This document shows positions 42,670 to 50,959 of a stretch of 64,000 nucleotides of DNA, one piece after another. The notes beneath the pieces are model-generated. The model was not told the DNA's origin and searched no databases. It worked only from the letters and a program-made list of their open reading frames with translations. Position 1 is the stretch's first letter, and each line of letters opens with the position of its first letter. A program made the position numbers and the translations under genes. Source of the DNA: Vibrio gallaecicus (GTDB lineage Bacteria > Pseudomonadota > Gammaproteobacteria > Enterobacterales > Vibrionaceae); NCBI RefSeq assembly GCF_024347495.1, contig NZ_AP025491.1, positions 930,001-994,000 on the forward strand. Direction: 5' to 3'.

Positions 42670-43113
42670 GTTTGCTTACATGATGCAGCCAAAATTTAGT
42701 GCCAAGGTGCTGAATTAGTTACAAAAATACTGGTTTTGAACGACAATGTAAAATTGAAAACTACAGAACTCTAACCAAGACAACAAAACGCACTTGGCTA
42801 AGAAGCGACATGCGCTGCACGACCACAGTTTGAAGTACTTTGGCTGACAAAGGATTCATTCGACCAACCTGACAACCAAGTGCAACAAACCAACCTTTCT
42901 TCGACCAACTCACAGAGAAAAAGAAGCAGCACGAGATACACTAAGCAACCAAAGTTACGGATGCGGAGAAATGAATAACGTTGGACTCAAAGAGCTGAAA
43001 GACAACCCACGCGCGATGAGATTTGGTTGCACAATTTTCGAAAAGCGTACCGGTGTAAAGCATAGAAACCAGACTAGGCTCTTTGACCAAAACGCTTTTC
43101 TACCTTTGCAAAC
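42670..43113. repeat. ORF-poor repeated cassette, copy 9
   Basis: Ninth member, with changed bases in the left block (CCAAAATTTAGTGCCAAGG) and the one-base loss before AACGCTTTTC also seen in copy 2. Confidence 0.7.
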
Positions 43114-43232
43114 TAACGCCCAATTAAGTAGCTGACAACGCTACCAATAAACTCAAATTTACCATCTAAATCACTGAAGCTAAACCGAGTTGAAAATGCC
43201 AAGCGTTGGCAGTCTGCTTAAATTGCTTGTTA
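43114..43232 (-). repeat. attC site 69 (class A, 119 bp)
   Basis: Closes nucleotidyltransferase copy 2 and forms its stop. Confidence 0.85.
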
Positions 43233-43766
43233 TGGCGCAATTCTCAATGATGGCCACCTGACCAGCCAACCTTTTTGACTTACCCGTTGTTCAAATGTTT
43301 CTAGTGACCTTTTGGAATTATGTGTGACGCAGTAATTAAACAAAGATTCAAACCCAAATGACGAAATACATTCATATTGGTTTGGACCTACTTTTCGGAT
43401 GGCAATCGCTGTTTCTTTTTCTGGCCAGTAACTCATTGCATCCAATGAACTCGTATATGGAGCATCACCATTACGCTCATGCATCACGGCTTGATTACGT
43501 ACTTGCCAATTAAGTTCAGGCATCCAACTATTAAGTTGTGCTTGATATAACAAGTAAGATTCAGAATGTAATTCATCAGGAACAAAATAGATAACATCCA
43601 CATCGTTCAGTCGTGTCGGCTTTTCGAAGTTGTGTAATGAATCCCAAACCAGATTACGAACAAAGCCTGCGGCTATAAAGCACTGGGGCAAACCCAGTTG
43701 TGCAACACAATTTAAGGCCTTTACCCTAGTTGAGTCTTGCTTGATTAATTCTACGATTTTGTTCAT
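43230..43766 (-). CDS. Nucleotidyltransferase-family protein (DUF925-like, copy 2)
   Basis: 178 aa, close to the gene at 27266-27802. Key change: YFDPDEL is YFVPDEL here, so the Asp after the DVD pair is lost, while LNDVDVIYF is kept. Other changes are scattered (VKALNC for VKTLDC, NSKRS for NPQRS). Both reading frames are intact. Confidence 0.8.
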   Translation of the reverse strand: MNKIVELIKQDSTRVKALNCVAQLGLPQCFIAAGFVRNLVWDSLHNFEKPTRLNDVDVIYFVPDELHSESYLLYQAQLNSWMPELNWQVRNQAVMHERNGDAPYTSSLDAMSYWPEKETAIAIRKVGPNQYECISSFGFESLFNYCVTHNSKRSLETFEQRVSQKGWLVRWPSLRIAP

Positions 43767-43781
43767 TTTCGACCTGCGCCA

Positions 43782-43899
43782 TAACGCCCAATTAAGTAGC
43801 TGACAACGCTACCAATACTCTCAAATTTATCACCGTAATCACAAAGCTAAACCGAGTTGAAAATGCCAAGCGTTGGCAGTCTGCTTAAATTGCTTGTTA
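43782..43899 (-). repeat. attC site 70 (class A, 118 bp)
   Basis: Closes the TM2-domain cassette. Confidence 0.85.
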
Positions 43900-43918
43900 G
43901 GTATATTGCGAGCGAGCA

Positions 43919-44245
43919 CTAGTTGCTATGAATAAGACTCAACGCCCTTCCTTTAGAGTCAGTAAAATTGTTGCAAACTCCAATCCGAATGGTGTCTACA
44001 ATCCACCAAATGCCAAAGCCACCTCCGGTCAAAAACATCAATATACCAGTGCCAATTTTTCCATACACAAACCTATGAATACCTAACCAACCGAAGAGTA
44101 AACAGACAAAAAAGGCTACCACACCATCTGAATTTCGACATGTCGTATCTCTGGAAGACATGAACTCTTGTTTATGATTACAAGTGCCACATACATTGGC
44201 AGTCTCTGGTATTGACTGACCACAATTTCGACAAAAAACATTCAT
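43919..44245 (-). CDS. Zinc-ribbon and TM2-domain membrane protein
   Basis: 108 aa. An N-terminal zinc ribbon (FCRNCGQSIPETANVCGTCNHK, two CxxC pairs) is followed by a TM2 domain: VVAFFVCLLFGWLGIHRFVYGKIGTGILMFLTGGGFGIWWIVDTIRI, with the DxF/HRFVYGK-type turn between helices. TM2 proteins sit in the inner membrane; their role is unclear. ATG 44245. Confidence 0.85.
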   Translation of the reverse strand: MNVFCRNCGQSIPETANVCGTCNHKQEFMSSRDTTCRNSDGVVAFFVCLLFGWLGIHRFVYGKIGTGILMFLTGGGFGIWWIVDTIRIGVCNNFTDSKGRALSLIHSN

Positions 44246-44295
44246 ATTTTACTCATTATCCTTAAAGTATTTGTTTATCCATAAACTCGGATACC

Positions 44296-44386
44296 TAACG
44301 CCGCATTAAGGTGTGAGCGACGCTTGGCTATACTTGAGCGAAGCGAAACTGCCAAGCGTTGCGAATCACTCTTAAATGCTTTGTTA
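44296..44386 (-). repeat. attC site 71 (class C, 91 bp)
   Basis: Third near-identical class C site; closes the GNAT at 44395. Confidence 0.85.
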
Positions 44387-44394
44387 TGTGCGTA

Positions 44395-44829
44395 CTAAAC
44401 ATTACCACTGCAAGACGAGTTAAAAGAAAACATACGTACTTCATCACGTGGAAACCAACCTAGTTTTTCATAGCAATATTGAGCATTCAGGTTTTCATTG
44501 GCAACAAATAAGTGAGTTTTAGCTATACCAATTTTCGATAATGCATCGACCGCTGAGGATATGAGTTTGGCACCAATGCCTTTGCCTCGACAATTCGCGT
44601 TTACAGCCAAATGTTGTACGTAGCCTCGACGACCATCTGTACCAACTAAAATTGCACCAACAATAGTGTCACCATCTACAGCGACAAAGCTGAGATTGGG
44701 GTTACGTTCTAAGTATTTACCTATGTTTTCTCTAGAGTCTGAATCACGCAGCAACATAGCTTCTGTTTCAGACCAAAGCTCAATAACTTGAGAGTAATCC
44801 GAGATATCCATTTCTCTAATCAATGCCAT
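44395..44829 (-). CDS. GNAT-family N-acetyltransferase
   Basis: 144 aa from ATG 44829 (AGAAGGAAAATGG). The CoA loop is CRGKGIGAKLISSAVDAL, preceded by the strand GYVQHLAVN and followed by VANENLNAQYCYEKLGWFPRDE. This is the RimI/YpeA-like layout (YpeA-type acetyltransferases share the RGKGIG and the LNAQ-YCYEKLG order). The tail is Ser/Cys-rich. Acceptor unknown. Confidence 0.85.
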   Translation of the reverse strand: MALIREMDISDYSQVIELWSETEAMLLRDSDSRENIGKYLERNPNLSFVAVDGDTIVGAILVGTDGRRGYVQHLAVNANCRGKGIGAKLISSAVDALSKIGIAKTHLFVANENLNAQYCYEKLGWFPRDEVRMFSFNSSCSGNV

Positions 44830-44845
44830 TTTCCTTCTAAGCACA

Positions 44846-44966
44846 TAACGCCGCGTTAAGTAGTGAGCAACGCCACCACTGTACTTAAAATATTGTGCAG
44901 TAAACACTAAAGTTAAATCAAACCGAAAATGCCGAGCGTTGGGAATCTGTCTTAAACGCCTTGTTA
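44846..44966 (-). repeat. attC site 72 (class B, 121 bp)
   Basis: Forms the stop of the 144-aa hypothetical gene. Confidence 0.85.
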
Positions 44967-45398
44967 GGCGTCTGTTGACTCGATTAATCTTGTACTAGGT
45001 TTTTCATTCGATAACACATGGACAAGATCGTTCATAGATATGAAGACAAAGTGCATTACCTTATGGTTTTTATAATCTTCTTTAGTGTGTGTTCTTGCTG
45101 CATACAAATCAGCCCATTGTGAGTTAGAAACTATCAACGTAGGGTAAGTCCAGCTCATGAATTTTTCTGAACAGCACTTCGGAAGTGTTTCTGGTAAATC
45201 AATGAGTCCATATGATTCATCTTCCCACTTCAAGGCGATCGGATTTTCAAAAGTCAGCTCAAGATCCTTAGCGTAACCTCCAGTGACTCTGGAAAAATGC
45301 AGAATTACAGTTAACCGAGCACAACGCTCTGATTCCCATTTATATGAGATATCAGAACATGGAAAATCCAATTCTTTAAATATTTCCCACTTGATCAT
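44964..45398 (-). CDS. Hypothetical protein, 144 aa
   Basis: Soluble, strand-rich, with several Trp and Cys (WEIFKELDFPCSDISYKWESERC; LPKCCSEKFMSWTYPTLIV). The size and pattern fit a small beta-sandwich or immunity-like protein, but I do not recognise a family. Start ATG 45398 with GGGAGATTTATG. Confidence 0.55.
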   Translation of the reverse strand: MIKWEIFKELDFPCSDISYKWESERCARLTVILHFSRVTGGYAKDLELTFENPIALKWEDESYGLIDLPETLPKCCSEKFMSWTYPTLIVSNSQWADLYAARTHTKEDYKNHKVMHFVFISMNDLVHVLSNEKPSTRLIESTDA

Positions 45399-45413
45399 AA
45401 ATCTCCCTACGCC

Positions 45414-45507
45414 TAACGCCGCACTAAGCGGACTAAAATAATGGGTTATAATGTGTAGCGAAGCGAAACGTAACCCACTGTTTTAGTTACGTTTAAGTGC
45501 CTTGTTA
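45414..45507 (-). repeat. attC site 73 (class D, 94 bp)
   Basis: Strongly divergent short site; the stem reads GGGTTA...TAACCC and the arms ACTAAAATAATGGG / CCACTGTTTTAGTTA are not shared with others in the window. Confidence 0.75.
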
Positions 45508-45518
45508 GAATTTGTCAA

Positions 45519-45878
45519 CTACTCAACTTTCCTCTTAAAATAAGCAACCTTATTTCTATTAGAAAGAGAGTTCCATTCTCGCTCTGTACTTGTTTTATAA
45601 TTTGAACCACCCCATATGCCAATAACTAAGTTTGCATGCTGTATTGAAACCAACTCCCAACCATCAGAAGTTAATTTGGCAAACCCTCTATTAAATGGGT
45701 TGTAATCTAAAGCTTCTCCAAGGTCTGCAAGATTTTCATATTTCACTTCTCCATTTGTTGTGAAGTAATGTATGTAGCAGTCATATTCCCAGCCTTTCAA
45801 CTCGCCTTTAAATATAAGCATCGTTGTTTTATGAATTGGATTTGATGAATTTAGATTTAACGTACAATGTTCCCACAT
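45519..45878 (-). CDS. Hypothetical protein, 119 aa (DUF4177-like ending)
   Basis: Starts MWEHCTLNLNSSNP at ATG 45878, AAGGAG 6 bases upstream. The region KLTSDGWELVSIQHANLVIG resembles the DUF4177 strand-turn motif (GWELVS). The rest is not recognised. Soluble. Codons upstream of 45878 belong to attC. Confidence 0.55.
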   Translation of the reverse strand: MWEHCTLNLNSSNPIHKTTMLIFKGELKGWEYDCYIHYFTTNGEVKYENLADLGEALDYNPFNRGFAKLTSDGWELVSIQHANLVIGIWGGSNYKTSTEREWNSLSNRNKVAYFKRKVE

Positions 45879-45898
45879 ACATGACTCCTTAAGAATTC

Positions 45899-46017
45899 TA
45901 ACGCCCAATTAAGTAGCTGACAACGCTACCAATACACTCAAACTGAATACCGAAATCACTAAACCTAAACAGAACTGAAAATGCCAAGCGTTGACAGTCT
46001 GCTTAAATTGCTTGTTA
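45899..46017 (-). repeat. attC site 74 (class A, 119 bp)
   Basis: Closes the MFS cassette, the last intact site before the island; forms the MFS stop. Confidence 0.85.
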
Positions 46018-47259
46018 TGAATATTTTTCAATGGCGGCTGTAGAACCATGCTTATTTCGAATTGTCATTAGGTAGAGTCCAATAGAAGCGGCAATTGAAA
46101 TTGCAATGATACTAGACCAAGTAAAACTGTAGCCATAGCTGTCAATAAGATAACCGACCACGATAAAACTTGGCATAACTAAAACGCTTCGTAGTGTAAC
46201 TAGAACTCCCTGAATACGCCCTCGGTGACTAGAAGGTGAGTTATTAGCTAAATATATGCCTTCTTTCGTCAATAAGAGAACCTCACCTGCTGATAGAAAT
46301 AGCCAAGCTATAAAGTGTATGGGAATACTAGGAAAAAACATGACTAGTGCGTAGCCAAAAGCAAACATAAACCCGGCATATGCCAAACTAATTGTTTCAG
46401 CTTTACCTGACGTAATTTTCATTAAAACTGGCGTAATAAGCACAACAATTACACACGCATAAGTCATCAGTTGACCAAATACAATTGGACCTTTTTCACC
46501 AAATATATGGCTTAAATATAATGGACTTGCCATTGTCATTTGGTTTAATGAATACCACAACAACCCACAAAGGAATGTAAAGAATAAGAGTCTAGGTCTT
46601 GACCACAATACTGCCCAGACAGAACCAGAAACGGGCATTTCTAACTCATTATCAGTTGTGTGGTCAATTTCTGGCTGTGCCTTAATAAACATAGCCACAA
46701 TCACAACACCAAGTAATGCAGCAAAGCCATTACCAAAGAATATCCATTCTGTGTGGCTCCAAAACAAATACCCAGCCATAATTGGACCTAGAGCTGATCC
46801 AAAATTATAGGCAAGATAGCTCAGCGACATGACTGCGTCGCGATTATTCTTATTAGATAAATCTGCGACTAAAGCGTTACTTGCCGGTAATGCCAAACCA
46901 ATAAAGAAATATGCACCAAATAAAAACGCTGGTACTAAAAAAGTATTATCAGGAAAGAAGCCACACCAAATAAGCAATAAAGCACCGGAAAATTCTCCAA
47001 ATACCATGACTCGCTTATGCCCTAAAACATCAGATAATTTACCACCAATAAAGCTACCTAATAGATAAGTTCCAGTAACCCCCATAGCTAAAGAGCCCGC
47101 GACTGTTGCTGAGTAACCTAACTTATCTGTTAATAGTAAAACGAGAAATGGAATAATAAAATTACCCATACCTAAGATCATTCTAGCTACAGCTAGATAA
47201 TAAATATTCGCTGGCAAACCTCGATAAATCGAAATTGCGGATGAAAATTTCTGGAACAT
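46015..47259 (-). CDS. MFS transporter
   Basis: 414 aa with about twelve membrane segments. The loop after the second helix, GGKLSDVLGHKRVMVFGE, is the MFS motif A (GxLxDxxGxKR-like). A cytoplasmic loop of ~20 polar residues separates the two six-helix halves (QPEIDHTTDNELEMPVSG). Likely a drug or metabolite exporter. The size (1.2 kb) is large for a cassette. AGGAGTTTC precedes ATG 47259. It ends one side of the island's insertion site. Confidence 0.9.
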   Translation of the reverse strand: MFQKFSSAISIYRGLPANIYYLAVARMILGMGNFIIPFLVLLLTDKLGYSATVAGSLAMGVTGTYLLGSFIGGKLSDVLGHKRVMVFGEFSGALLLIWCGFFPDNTFLVPAFLFGAYFFIGLALPASNALVADLSNKNNRDAVMSLSYLAYNFGSALGPIMAGYLFWSHTEWIFFGNGFAALLGVVIVAMFIKAQPEIDHTTDNELEMPVSGSVWAVLWSRPRLLFFTFLCGLLWYSLNQMTMASPLYLSHIFGEKGPIVFGQLMTYACVIVVLITPVLMKITSGKAETISLAYAGFMFAFGYALVMFFPSIPIHFIAWLFLSAGEVLLLTKEGIYLANNSPSSHRGRIQGVLVTLRSVLVMPSFIVVGYLIDSYGYSFTWSSIIAISIAASIGLYLMTIRNKHGSTAAIEKYS

Positions 47260-47295
47260 GAAACTCCTAAAATATTGTAATGATACGTATATTCA

Positions 47296-47311
47296 TAACG
47301 CCGCATTAAGG
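47296..47311 (-). repeat. Left remnant of the attC site split by the island (attL side)
   Basis: TAACGCCGCATTAAGG, the outer 16 bp of a class C attC, then unrelated DNA. Bases 47297-47311 repeat at 57611-57625 with one mismatch. Confidence 0.8.
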
Positions 47312-47385
47312 CGAACTTAACAATAAATTTAACACTTAAAATTCAACACTTTAAATATGGCTACTCACCTAAAATCAGGGCACTA

Positions 47386-47402
47386 TGTAGCAAATGTGTA
47401 GC
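47386..47402 (+). promoter_or_regulatory. Candidate integrase arm-type site (left)
   Basis: A 17-bp sequence, TGTAGCAAATGTGTAGC, itself containing TGTAGC twice, 75 bp inside the left core. It recurs with one change near the right end. Tyrosine integrases of the P4 group use such arm repeats through their N-terminal domain. Confidence 0.4.
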
Positions 47403-47526
47403 TTTATAGTTCTATGTTCTTACAACCAAAAAAACTCTTTCTAACACATGTCTGGACAGAAGCTAGTTAGATTAAATCGGCTAGACTCCCACTTTCAGAT
47501 AACATTTCGTATCCAAAAACATCAAA

Positions 47527-47549
47527 GACCACCATTATTTGCGGTGGTC
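47527..47549 (-). terminator. Candidate terminator after the 242-aa gene
   Basis: GACCACC...GGTGGTC stem with a 9-base loop; on the minus strand it is followed by TTTGATGTTTTT. Lies 124 bp beyond the stop of the gene at 47673. Confidence 0.4.
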
Positions 47550-47672
47550 GATTTGCTCGGAAGTGGAAAAAGCTGTCACCCGATATGTTTAACTCCAGAC
47601 TAAATTTGATTTTCTAGTATGTATGCAGTAAGTACCAGTATAAACTCCTACCTCGACCTATCACACCGTTAC

Positions 47673-48401
47673 TTAGCTCATAAGCAAGTCCATTCTACTC
47701 ATCTCAACATTAGCCTTACCCGATATAAATGCGTTTCTTTGAGCTTCGTAAACTTCTATACACTTGCTATACTGCTCTTCCCTTAGTTTGTTTGTATCAA
47801 CAAATGTTTTAATAACACCAGCCTCAACTCTGGTACAGTTTAAATTACTAATGGATGTAAGGAAAAACATACCAAGTAACTCATCATTGTCACCCAAATA
47901 TGGCTTGGCAATGTCCACCTCATTCAATCCTGGAGTTCTCCACTTTTCTTCAATGTTGATGGCGAAGTCTTTCTCAGGGCAGAAAAGATACTTTGTCACT
48001 GAGTGAATGGCTTTAGCAATCCCCAGCCTTGGGTTTTTCATTTGTAGCCGTAGGATTAGTCTCTCAACGGAGTGGACCGAAAACCTAATATTGCTGTCAT
48101 AGATGGACAACACGCCATTGACCCTGGCTATGTATGCACCAGCGAACTTCAGGGAGCTTTCATCGAACAGGACAATCATGCCATAGATGGTTTTCTCATC
48201 GATGTAGAAGCCTGACATTGTTTTATCTTGAAATAGATTCTTTACCTGCTTTCTGAGGTTCTTTTCGCCCTTCTCTTTGATGTGTATCTTCTTGAGGTTT
48301 TCAACGCATTCCCTTTGTAGAAACTTTCTTGCCTTTACTGAATACTTCTGATCAATAGGAAGTGTTGGGTCCAAAACAAACTTATTAGCGGTAGTGCTCA
48401 T
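47673..48401 (-). CDS. Hypothetical island protein, 242 aa
   Basis: Soluble, basic N-terminal third (VKARKFLQRECVENLKKIHIKEKGEKNLRKQVKNLF) and a mixed alpha/beta middle (GFYIDEKTIYGMIVLFDESSLKFAGAYIARVNGVLSIYDS). No known motif recognised. It lies in the accessory end of the island next to another unknown gene, on the strand opposite the retron, where satellites often carry extra defence or anti-phage genes. Start ATG 48401; AATGGAATGAAGT upstream gives GGAATG. Confidence 0.55.
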   Translation of the reverse strand: MSTTANKFVLDPTLPIDQKYSVKARKFLQRECVENLKKIHIKEKGEKNLRKQVKNLFQDKTMSGFYIDEKTIYGMIVLFDESSLKFAGAYIARVNGVLSIYDSNIRFSVHSVERLILRLQMKNPRLGIAKAIHSVTKYLFCPEKDFAINIEEKWRTPGLNEVDIAKPYLGDNDELLGMFFLTSISNLNCTRVEAGVIKTFVDTNKLREEQYSKCIEVYEAQRNAFISGKANVEMSRMDLLMS

Positions 48402-48500
48402 ACTTCATTCCATTTCTGGTATTGGTGGAACATCAACAGCCACAATTATTTTGTCCATATTTGTGGCCAGTGACTGTTATCTTTGGGAGTTACGATTCAT

Positions 48501-49160
48501 TTAATAGCCATCTATTGCAGGATGGTAATCAACGTCCACGTAATTATCCCATTCAGCGTCCCACGCTCTGGAAATATGATTGTTAATTAGCTCGCCGTCT
48601 AGATAGAAGAACTCTCGGTAATTGCGCCCAATCTCGCTCTCCACTTGTTCAATCACAAGCTTCTCAGCATCTTCGATTGTCCACGGGTTATCTTTCTCTC
48701 TGACAAACTCAATGCAGATATAGCCCCAATCATGCAGATAGTCTTTGTCGCCATTCTCCGACCCGCCGGGAGCGATTAGACCACGTTGTTGTAATTCATC
48801 TACTGTGAGCAAACGTGCACCGATACGTTCAGCGAAGCCTTTGTTTAAGTATTCCTCTTGGAAGCTCTTTCTAGTCGTGATGAAATCACCTTCAACCTCT
48901 TTGTAGTCAAAAAGCTCCAAATCATCGTTGAACACTACAAGTAAGGAACTTTGCAGGTCAGGGTTAAACGGATTGATGGTAGCGCTAAACTCGTTTTGTT
49001 TGAGTCTTTTCAGGTAGGTGTCTAAAGCATGGAAAGATGGGTAACCAGTCTCTTGAGCGGCAACTTCAAGTGCTTTCATGTGACCGATTTTCTTCTCTTT
49101 TTTGATAGCTTTAGCACGAGATTTTACTTTAGAAATGGATGGTCGGGCAATTTTAGTCAT
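48501..49160 (-). CDS. Hypothetical island protein, 219 aa
   Basis: A very basic N-terminal segment (ISKVKSRAKAIKKEKKIGHMKALEVAAQETGYPSFHALDTYLKR), likely nucleic-acid binding, is joined to an acidic C-terminal part (WTIEDAEKLVIEQVESEIGRNYREFFYLDGELINNHISRAW). The 'KKIGHMKALEVAAQETGYPSFHAL' helix pair occurs at the start of several plasmid and island proteins of unknown role. ATG 49160 is preferred (AGGA 8 bases upstream) over the frame's earlier ATG at 49196. Confidence 0.55.
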   Translation of the reverse strand: MTKIARPSISKVKSRAKAIKKEKKIGHMKALEVAAQETGYPSFHALDTYLKRLKQNEFSATINPFNPDLQSSLLVVFNDDLELFDYKEVEGDFITTRKSFQEEYLNKGFAERIGARLLTVDELQQRGLIAPGGSENGDKDYLHDWGYICIEFVREKDNPWTIEDAEKLVIEQVESEIGRNYREFFYLDGELINNHISRAWDAEWDNYVDVDYHPAIDGY

Positions 49161-49196
49161 GGTCTTATTCCTACACGGATTAACCTTTAGATTCAC

Positions 49197-49797
49197 TCCT
49201 AATCATCAGTCATTCCGCTTATCAAAATAAGATCAGCTAAAACGATAGATATGTTCATGGTTCCAATATTGGAGTTTGCCTTTGGAGTGGGCTGGCTGCC
49301 ATATAGCCGCTGGATAAGATATCCAATGCATAGTTGATTGTCAAAATGTTTTATATTTCTTCAGGTTGCAACTTGTTATTTTATAAAGCCACCATTGTGT
49401 GCTGGGCAGTCATCTAGCCCTCAACCTCTCATGACAAAAATTGATCAACATTTATTGGATCTGACCAAACTATTTTGTACTCCGACACTTGTATGCCTGG
49501 TACTTGTATATTGGAGCTGGACATAAACAATTTAGACGTATAGACCTAAACCGTTTTAGTCAGATTAAATAAAAACATTTTGAAACTTTAACAACTAATA
49601 CACTACTTTTCATAAATTCATCATTTTTTCAAACACACACATAAGTCCGTTTATAAAAGTAAAATCTACCGAGCCTTTAAATCTTATACCCTTGACTATG
49701 TTTACCTCTTAACCTTGTGCTCATGCGGTTGTCATGTCTAATCGACGCTTCTTACTCTTGTTTTTCAAAGTATTAGTCCTCTAAACACAGACTAACA
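49197..49797. other. Long AT-rich intergenic region before the retron
   Basis: 600 bp between divergent genes. It must hold the promoter of the minus-strand 219-aa gene. A 62-codon + frame at 49338-49526 has no ribosome-binding site and no recognisable product. I see no RNA gene or repeat here. Confidence 0.5.
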
Positions 49798-49826
49798 TTG
49801 AGATTCATCTTCACTTGACATAAAAT
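49798..49826 (+). promoter_or_regulatory. Retron promoter
   Basis: TTGAGA (49798-49803), 17-bp spacer, TAAAAT (49821-49826): each box is one mismatch from the sigma-70 consensus. The predicted start, A at 49833, is exactly one base before the a1 arm of the ncRNA. Confidence 0.65.
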
Positions 49827-49832
49827 CCAATC

Positions 49833-49968
49833 AGCTCTTTAGCGTTTTAATATAGTCGGGTGTTTAGCCAGACTCTAACTTATTGAACGGGTTTGCATGC
49901 GTTGTAAACGCATCCCAAACTCGTTCCTCATTTGGGATGCATCTACAACGCACCCTTAAGTAAAGAGC
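49833..49968 (+). ncRNA. Retron ncRNA (msr-msd template)
   Basis: Arms GCTCTTTA (a1, 49834-49841) and TAAAGAGC (a2, 49961-49968) pair perfectly over 8 bp. A G at 49842 right after a1 (context TTTAGCG, as in other retrons) is the likely branching guanosine. The msr covers about 49842-49898. The msd is a long hairpin at 49899-49951: GCGTTGTA/TACAACGC and GCATCCCAAA/TTTGGGATGC stems separated by a 3/3 internal loop, with an 11-base loop CTCGTTCCTCA. The cognate reverse transcriptase would copy this into a branched RNA-DNA hybrid. Limits of the msr and the cDNA ends are inferred. Confidence 0.8.
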
Positions 49969-50004
49969 AAGAGCCCTAAGTGCTTATTTCTTAGGGCTCT
50001 TTTA
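49969..50004 (+). terminator. Rho-independent terminator between ncRNA and reverse transcriptase
   Basis: AAGAGCCCTAAG and CTTAGGGCTCTT form a perfect 12-bp stem with loop TGCTTATTT and a following TTT. It starts right after a2, so most transcripts should stop as ncRNA and only read-through reaches the protein genes. That keeps ncRNA in excess. Confidence 0.75.
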
Positions 50005-50020
50005 AAATTTGAGGGGAAGT

Positions 50021-50959
50021 ATGAATTTGTTACAGAGGCTATCCATAGAACTAGGAGTTTCTGAGTCTCACATTTTAAGCATCACTGCATCAGGTCCATT
50101 AAAATATAAAGTCTATTCAATACCCAAAAGGACACATGGTAGACGAATCATTGCTCATCCATCTAAAGATTTAAAAAAACTCCAAAAGTCGTTTATCAAA
50201 CTCCACAACTTCCCAATCCATACTAATGCTATGGCTTACAAGGAAGGGGTGAGTATCAAGGATAATGCTAGCTTTCATAAATCTAATAAATATCTATTAA
50301 AAATGGATTTTGAAAACTTTTTCAATTCAATTACTCCTGTTCTTTTCTGGAATGTTTGGAACCAACATTTCCCTAAATCTTCATACTTTGACAAGAAGAT
50401 AATTGAAAATATACTTTTTTGGGCCCCCAACATACATGAAAGAGAACGATTGATTTTAAGCGTTGGTGCACCAAGTTCACCTATGATTTCTAATTTTTGT
50501 CTTTTTCAGTTTGATAGCATCCTGACCCACTACTGTATTGAACGTAGTATCTTCTTTACCAGATATGCCGATGACCTGACTTTTTCAACTGATACTCCTG
50601 ACCTACTCAAAACCTTACCAGGTGTCATTTCAAACCTATTAAGGCAACTTTACGAAGGGCAGATAGAAATCAATAACCAAAAAACTGTTTTCTCCTCACA
50701 AGCACACAACAAGCATGTAACTGGTATTACAATTACACCCGAAGGGAAGCTGTCAATTGGACGTTCACGGAAAAGATATATTAAACATTTAGTTCACCAA
50801 TATATATTAAACAAATTAAAAAGCTCAGATTTCAACCACTTAAGAGGTTTATTGACCTTTTCAATGCATATAGAACCCCAATTTATCACATCATTGGAAA
50901 ATAAATATTCGACAAATATTATAGAAAATATCGTAAGAGGGATAAATGAGCAAAATTAA
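50021..50959 (+). CDS. Retron reverse transcriptase (Ec78-type)
   Basis: 312 aa. Palm motifs: KMDFENFFNSI (motif A) and the catalytic FTRYADDLTFS (about residue 182). Retron-specific marks are the NAMAYKEGVSI...NASFH region (about 69-86) and VTG in HVTGITITPEGKLSIGR (about 233), followed by the RSRKRYIKHLVHQY thumb helix. AGGGG lies five bases before ATG 50021; the frame extends to TTG 50009, without support. It makes the msDNA from the ncRNA. Its stop overlaps the start of the ATPase gene by 14 bp, so the two are translationally coupled. Confidence 0.9.
   Translation: MNLLQRLSIELGVSESHILSITASGPLKYKVYSIPKRTHGRRIIAHPSKDLKKLQKSFIKLHNFPIHTNAMAYKEGVSIKDNASFHKSNKYLLKMDFENFFNSITPVLFWNVWNQHFPKSSYFDKKIIENILFWAPNIHERERLILSVGAPSSPMISNFCLFQFDSILTHYCIERSIFFTRYADDLTFSTDTPDLLKTLPGVISNLLRQLYEGQIEINNQKTVFSSQAHNKHVTGITITPEGKLSIGRSRKRYIKHLVHQYILNKLKSSDFNHLRGLLTFSMHIEPQFITSLENKYSTNIIENIVRGINEQN

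Larger units (their letters stand above)
47312..47672. other. Left end of the island, no gene
   Basis: 361 bp. It holds TGTAGCAAATGTGTAGC at 47386-47402, repeated near the integrase (57468-57484), and a hairpin at 47527-47549. No plausible gene is seen; the rest is AT-rich. Confidence 0.6.

Noticed and set aside
49338..49526. 62-codon + strand frame before the retron
   Set aside because: No ribosome-binding site, no recognisable product, and it lies in AT-rich DNA with several stops in other frames.
49851..49862. GGGTG (49858-49862) pairing with CACCC (49951-49955) as the retron a1/a2 arms
   Set aside because: The pair is only five bases and leaves the transcript start too far away. The 8-bp pair GCTCTTTA/TAAAGAGC fits the promoter and branching G better.
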